From the NCBI RefSeq assembly GCF_900129705.1, contig NZ_FQWO01000005.1:1-64000 (forward strand): DNA of 64,000 nt. The letters are read 5' to 3'. How positions within the stretch are numbered: position 1 is the stretch's first letter; each line of letters opens with the position of its first letter. Below, piece after piece: positions 61,896 through 64,000 of this stretch. The notes beneath the pieces were generated by a model that worked only from the letters and a program-made list of their open reading frames with translations, had not been told where the DNA came from and searched no databases. A program made the translations under genes and the position numbers. The stretch is from Flavobacterium granuli. Its GTDB lineage: Bacteria; Bacteroidota; Bacteroidia; Flavobacteriales; Flavobacteriaceae.

Positions 61896-62747
61896 CTAGA
61901 CTGTTCTTACAATTTCATCAAAAGTACCTATTTTCTCGATAATTTTTAGCTCAAATAAATGATTTTGGACATCATTTAGTGTTTTTTGTGATAATTGTTT
62001 TTGGGACCACTCGGTCAAGGATAACCATTCCTGAATGTCTTCTATTTTCTGATTGTAATTAGAAGCCAAAGTTTTATCGATAGCTGTTATCGCTTTAAAA
62101 CCTTTTGTTGTTTGATTAATGGTGTGTAGTAGCTTCGAAATAATTTCAGGATTTTGTTCTAAAACTTTATCGCGAACAGCAATTACAAAACAGGGCCAAG
62201 GAGTTGGACAATCAGCTACTTTTCTAAAAATTCCCTGATCTACCAAAGGTTTGGTCATGAAGCGTTCCCACATAAAATAATCGGCAGTTCCATTAGTCAA
62301 TGCTGTAACCGCGCCATCTATCGTATTCACAATTTCAAATTGTAATTTATCCGTTTCCCAAGCCTGATTATGTGCATTAACGTAAGCCATCAACTGTGAT
62401 CCGGAACCCAAACGCGAAATCGCCACTTTTTTGTTTTCCAAATCGGCTAATGTTTTATAATTAGAATTTGCCGCAACGTGAATTCCCCATATCAAAGGGG
62501 ATTCAACGTAAACCTGAACAATTTTACTGGGATTGCCGGCTACAATATCTTTTACGATTCCTTCTGTTAGAATTACCGCTACATCGGTTTCGCCGGAGCG
62601 AAGCATCTGGCACATTTTTCCGGTACCTTCAGGAACATCAGTCCATTGTAAATCAATATTTTCTTTTTCGAATGCGCCGTTTTCAATGGCTAAATGCCAA
62701 GGCAAATTGAAATGTTCCGGTACGCCGGCTATTTTTAGGGTTGTCAT
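61896..62747 (-). CDS. NMT1/SsuA-like substrate-binding protein, no signal peptide
   Basis: The 283-residue protein is a type 2 periplasmic-binding fold of the NMT1/THI5/SsuA type: IAGVPEHFNLPWHLAIENGAFEKENIDL, the GSGSQLMAYVNAH loop and the C-terminal FVIAVRDKVLEQNPE helix. It starts directly with the fold and has no signal peptide or lipobox, and no ABC permease or ATPase lies near, so it is not an ordinary transport receptor. It may bind a small metabolite in the cytoplasm. The stop of the upstream GNAT gene overlaps its start by one base, so they are translationally coupled. Confidence 0.85.
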   Translation of the reverse strand: MTTLKIAGVPEHFNLPWHLAIENGAFEKENIDLQWTDVPEGTGKMCQMLRSGETDVAVILTEGIVKDIVAGNPSKIVQVYVESPLIWGIHVAANSNYKTLADLENKKVAISRLGSGSQLMAYVNAHNQAWETDKLQFEIVNTIDGAVTALTNGTADYFMWERFMTKPLVDQGIFRKVADCPTPWPCFVIAVRDKVLEQNPEIISKLLHTINQTTKGFKAITAIDKTLASNYNQKIEDIQEWLSLTEWSQKQLSQKTLNDVQNHLFELKIIEKIGTFDEIVRTV

Positions 62748-63274
62748 TATATATTTGGATTTTTTAGTTCATACCAGTTCCAAGAAATAGCATCTTCAAG
62801 ATACTGCTCGGTCAGCTGTAAACCTATTTTTTGTAAAATTATATTAGAAGCTTTGTTGTCCGTATGTGCGGCAGCCATCATGGTTTCAATTTTCATGGTT
62901 TTAAAGCCATAATCCAGCCAGGCAAATGAAGCTTCGGTAGCATAACCTTTTCCCCAAAACTTTTCATTCAAGCGATAGCCAATATCATAAAAATGGTTTT
63001 TATTGTTTACCTCTTCGGTGTTGTATTTTAGTCCGGCCCAACCTATCAGTGTATTGCTTTCTTTTAAAACAACAACAAATCGTCCTATGTTGTTAGTCAA
63101 GTATTGATTTCTAACCATTTCAATATACTGGTATACTTCATCGATAGAAGTCAGAGGCTTGTTCCATAAATATTTATGAACGTTCGGATTGCAATCCATT
63201 TCAAATAAATCTGGAGCATCAGAGGGCAACATTTCGCGAAGAATCAGTCGTTCGGTTTCAAGAACTAAGTCCAT
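62747..63274 (-). CDS. GNAT-family N-acetyltransferase
   Basis: The 175-residue protein has the RimJ/RimL-type GNAT layout: LETERLILREMLPSDAPDLFEM at the N-terminus, the strand-loop FVVVLKESNTLIGWAGL, and YDIGYRLNEKFWGKGYATEASFAWLDYGF with the acetyl-CoA-binding (R/Q)xxGx(G/A) motif as KFWGKGYA (about 105-112). It transfers an acetyl group from acetyl-CoA to an unknown amine. Its last base overlaps the first base of the next gene, so the two form a small operon. Confidence 0.92.
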   Translation of the reverse strand: MDLVLETERLILREMLPSDAPDLFEMDCNPNVHKYLWNKPLTSIDEVYQYIEMVRNQYLTNNIGRFVVVLKESNTLIGWAGLKYNTEEVNNKNHFYDIGYRLNEKFWGKGYATEASFAWLDYGFKTMKIETMMAAAHTDNKASNIILQKIGLQLTEQYLEDAISWNWYELKNPNI

Positions 63275-63334
63275 GATTGTAAAATTTAGAGAATTTAATA
63301 ATTAGAGAAATAACATAAATGATGATTCCATATT

Positions 63335-64000
63335 CTAATTAGCTGCTATTTTTTCCAAAGTATAAGCAATCAATTCATCAACCGCTTTATACGGATCTTC
63401 GCTAAAAATTCCCGATGCCCGATTAGCAATAATAGCATTCAAAGAAAGAGCATTATGTCCTAATAGAGCCGAAAGACCATAGATGGCAGCAGTTTCCATT
63501 TCGAGATTTGTTATTCTATTGTCTTCAAAATTGAAATTATCCATTTTGGAATTCAAAGATTCATCCTGAATATTCAAACGCAAAACACGGCCTTGAGGAC
63601 CATAAAAACCACCGGCAGTTGCCGTAATTCCTTTATGCATACGATCACTTTCAATACGTTTTTCCAGCATTTCTGAGCAGGAAATCACATAAGGTCTTCC
63701 TTTGCGCAAATCCCAATTGGTGTGAGCTATAAAAGCTTCTTCGATTGCGGTATTGGAAACTTCGTCAATCAAATAGGAGCGAAGCATGTTGTCCAAACCT
63801 AAACCGAATTTTGACATCACAAAACTGTCAACCGGAATATCGGCCTGCAAAGAACCGGAAGTCCCAATTCGGATGATATTCAATGATGTAAGTTTTTCTT
63901 TTGGCTTTCTGGTTTCTAAATCGATGTTGACTAAGGCGTCCAATTCGTTCATGACAATATCGATATTGTCAGGCCCAATTCCGGTAGACATGACGCTAAT
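63335..64000 (-). CDS. nucleoside phosphorylase, 5' end outside window
   Basis: Only the C-terminal about 221 codons are seen. The frame stays open to the window edge, with three in-frame codons (I-S-V) before the first ATG at 63991; I-S-V-M-S-T-G-I-G is the conserved interior of the family, so the real start lies beyond 64000. Motifs GTSGSLQADIPVDSFV (phosphate/ribose site) and NLEMETAAIYGLSALLGHNAL (catalytic Glu-Met-Glu region) mark a uridine/purine nucleoside phosphorylase. It cleaves nucleosides with phosphate in salvage. Confidence 0.92.
   Translation of the reverse strand: MSVMSTGIGPDNIDIVMNELDALVNIDLETRKPKEKLTSLNIIRIGTSGSLQADIPVDSFVMSKFGLGLDNMLRSYLIDEVSNTAIEEAFIAHTNWDLRKGRPYVISCSEMLEKRIESDRMHKGITATAGGFYGPQGRVLRLNIQDESLNSKMDNFNFEDNRITNLEMETAAIYGLSALLGHNALSLNAIIANRASGIFSEDPYKAVDELIAYTLEKIAAN

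Noticed and set aside
61896..62747. ABC transporter receptor for sulfonate or thiamine precursor
   Set aside because: No signal peptide, permease or ATPase gene is present in the vicinity.

Overview
The window reads as an AT-rich chromosomal segment of a Bacteroidota bacterium, most likely a Flavobacterium or close relative. The grounds are the SusC/SusD pair, a FecI/FecR/TonB-receptor unit, many lipoproteins with SCxxx lipoboxes, exported beta-barrel proteins, TAnnTTTG-type -7 promoter boxes, few Shine-Dalgarno sequences, a LuxR-type HTH protein with a PAS-like N-terminus, and class I FbaB-type aldolase. No rRNA, tRNA, CRISPR array, transposase or integrase was seen.

Region 1 (about 0.2-10.6 kb) is accessory DNA. 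Six single genes, all on the minus strand, lie between structured repeat-rich spacers; a seventh small HTH gene follows. Each of the six is bounded by its own short inverted pair (for example 6424-6438 against 7458-7472, 14 of 15 bases complementary), which is the architecture of integron gene cassettes, yet no integrase is present. Three of the six encode PD-(D/E)XK-type nuclease-like proteins, one fused to a P-loop NTPase and an S1 domain. A 112-bp inverted repeat (185-296 and 10532-10643) encloses the whole block. The right part (9.2-10.9 kb) has no clear gene but holds a 106-nt hairpin, a tandem element with 8-codon mini-ORFs and heptamer arrays.

Region 2 (10.9-23 kb): SusC, SusD and an S9 peptidase form an operon; facing it are a small four-cysteine exported peptide (DUF6520-like) and a MauE/DoxX-type membrane protein, then a PAS-AraC regulator with direct-repeat operator candidates at 21-bp spacing, an AHSA1/SRPBCC protein and an outer-membrane barrel protein. 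Region 3 (23.3-30.1 kb) is an ECF sigma / FecR / TonB-receptor system. The same two-block promoter (GTAGGGTAA - 9 nt - TAGTTGTCTTA) precedes fecR and, on the other strand, an outward-facing lipoprotein / metalloprotease / barrel set, suggesting one regulon. Region 4 (30.5-36 kb): LacI regulator, GH29 alpha-L-fucosidase and a large DUF6067-type glycosidase lipoprotein. Region 5 (36.3-44.4 kb): a LuxR-type regulator followed by a run of exported proteins of unknown function, including one with a perfect (AGT)20 microsatellite and one built of WG repeats, and a decayed gene. Region 6 (44.5-49.8 kb): polysaccharide deacetylase, and a GT4-type glycosyltransferase / GH130 pair. Region 7 (50-64 kb) is more housekeeping-like: PepSY-like protein, 100-bp tandem repeats, cation/proton antiporter, MlaEFD lipid transport operon, FbaB aldolase, Old Yellow Enzyme, LLM flavin oxidoreductase, transglutaminase-like protein, NMT1-like binding protein, GNAT acetyltransferase and the start-truncated end of a nucleoside phosphorylase gene.

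The most striking unexplained structure besides the cassette array is a family of degenerate period-7 repeats (CTCACRA / CCCACAA / CCGAYAA) in about ten intergenic arrays, almost all in the same strand orientation regardless of neighbouring genes. All assignments are by reading motifs and known family features; no database search was run.
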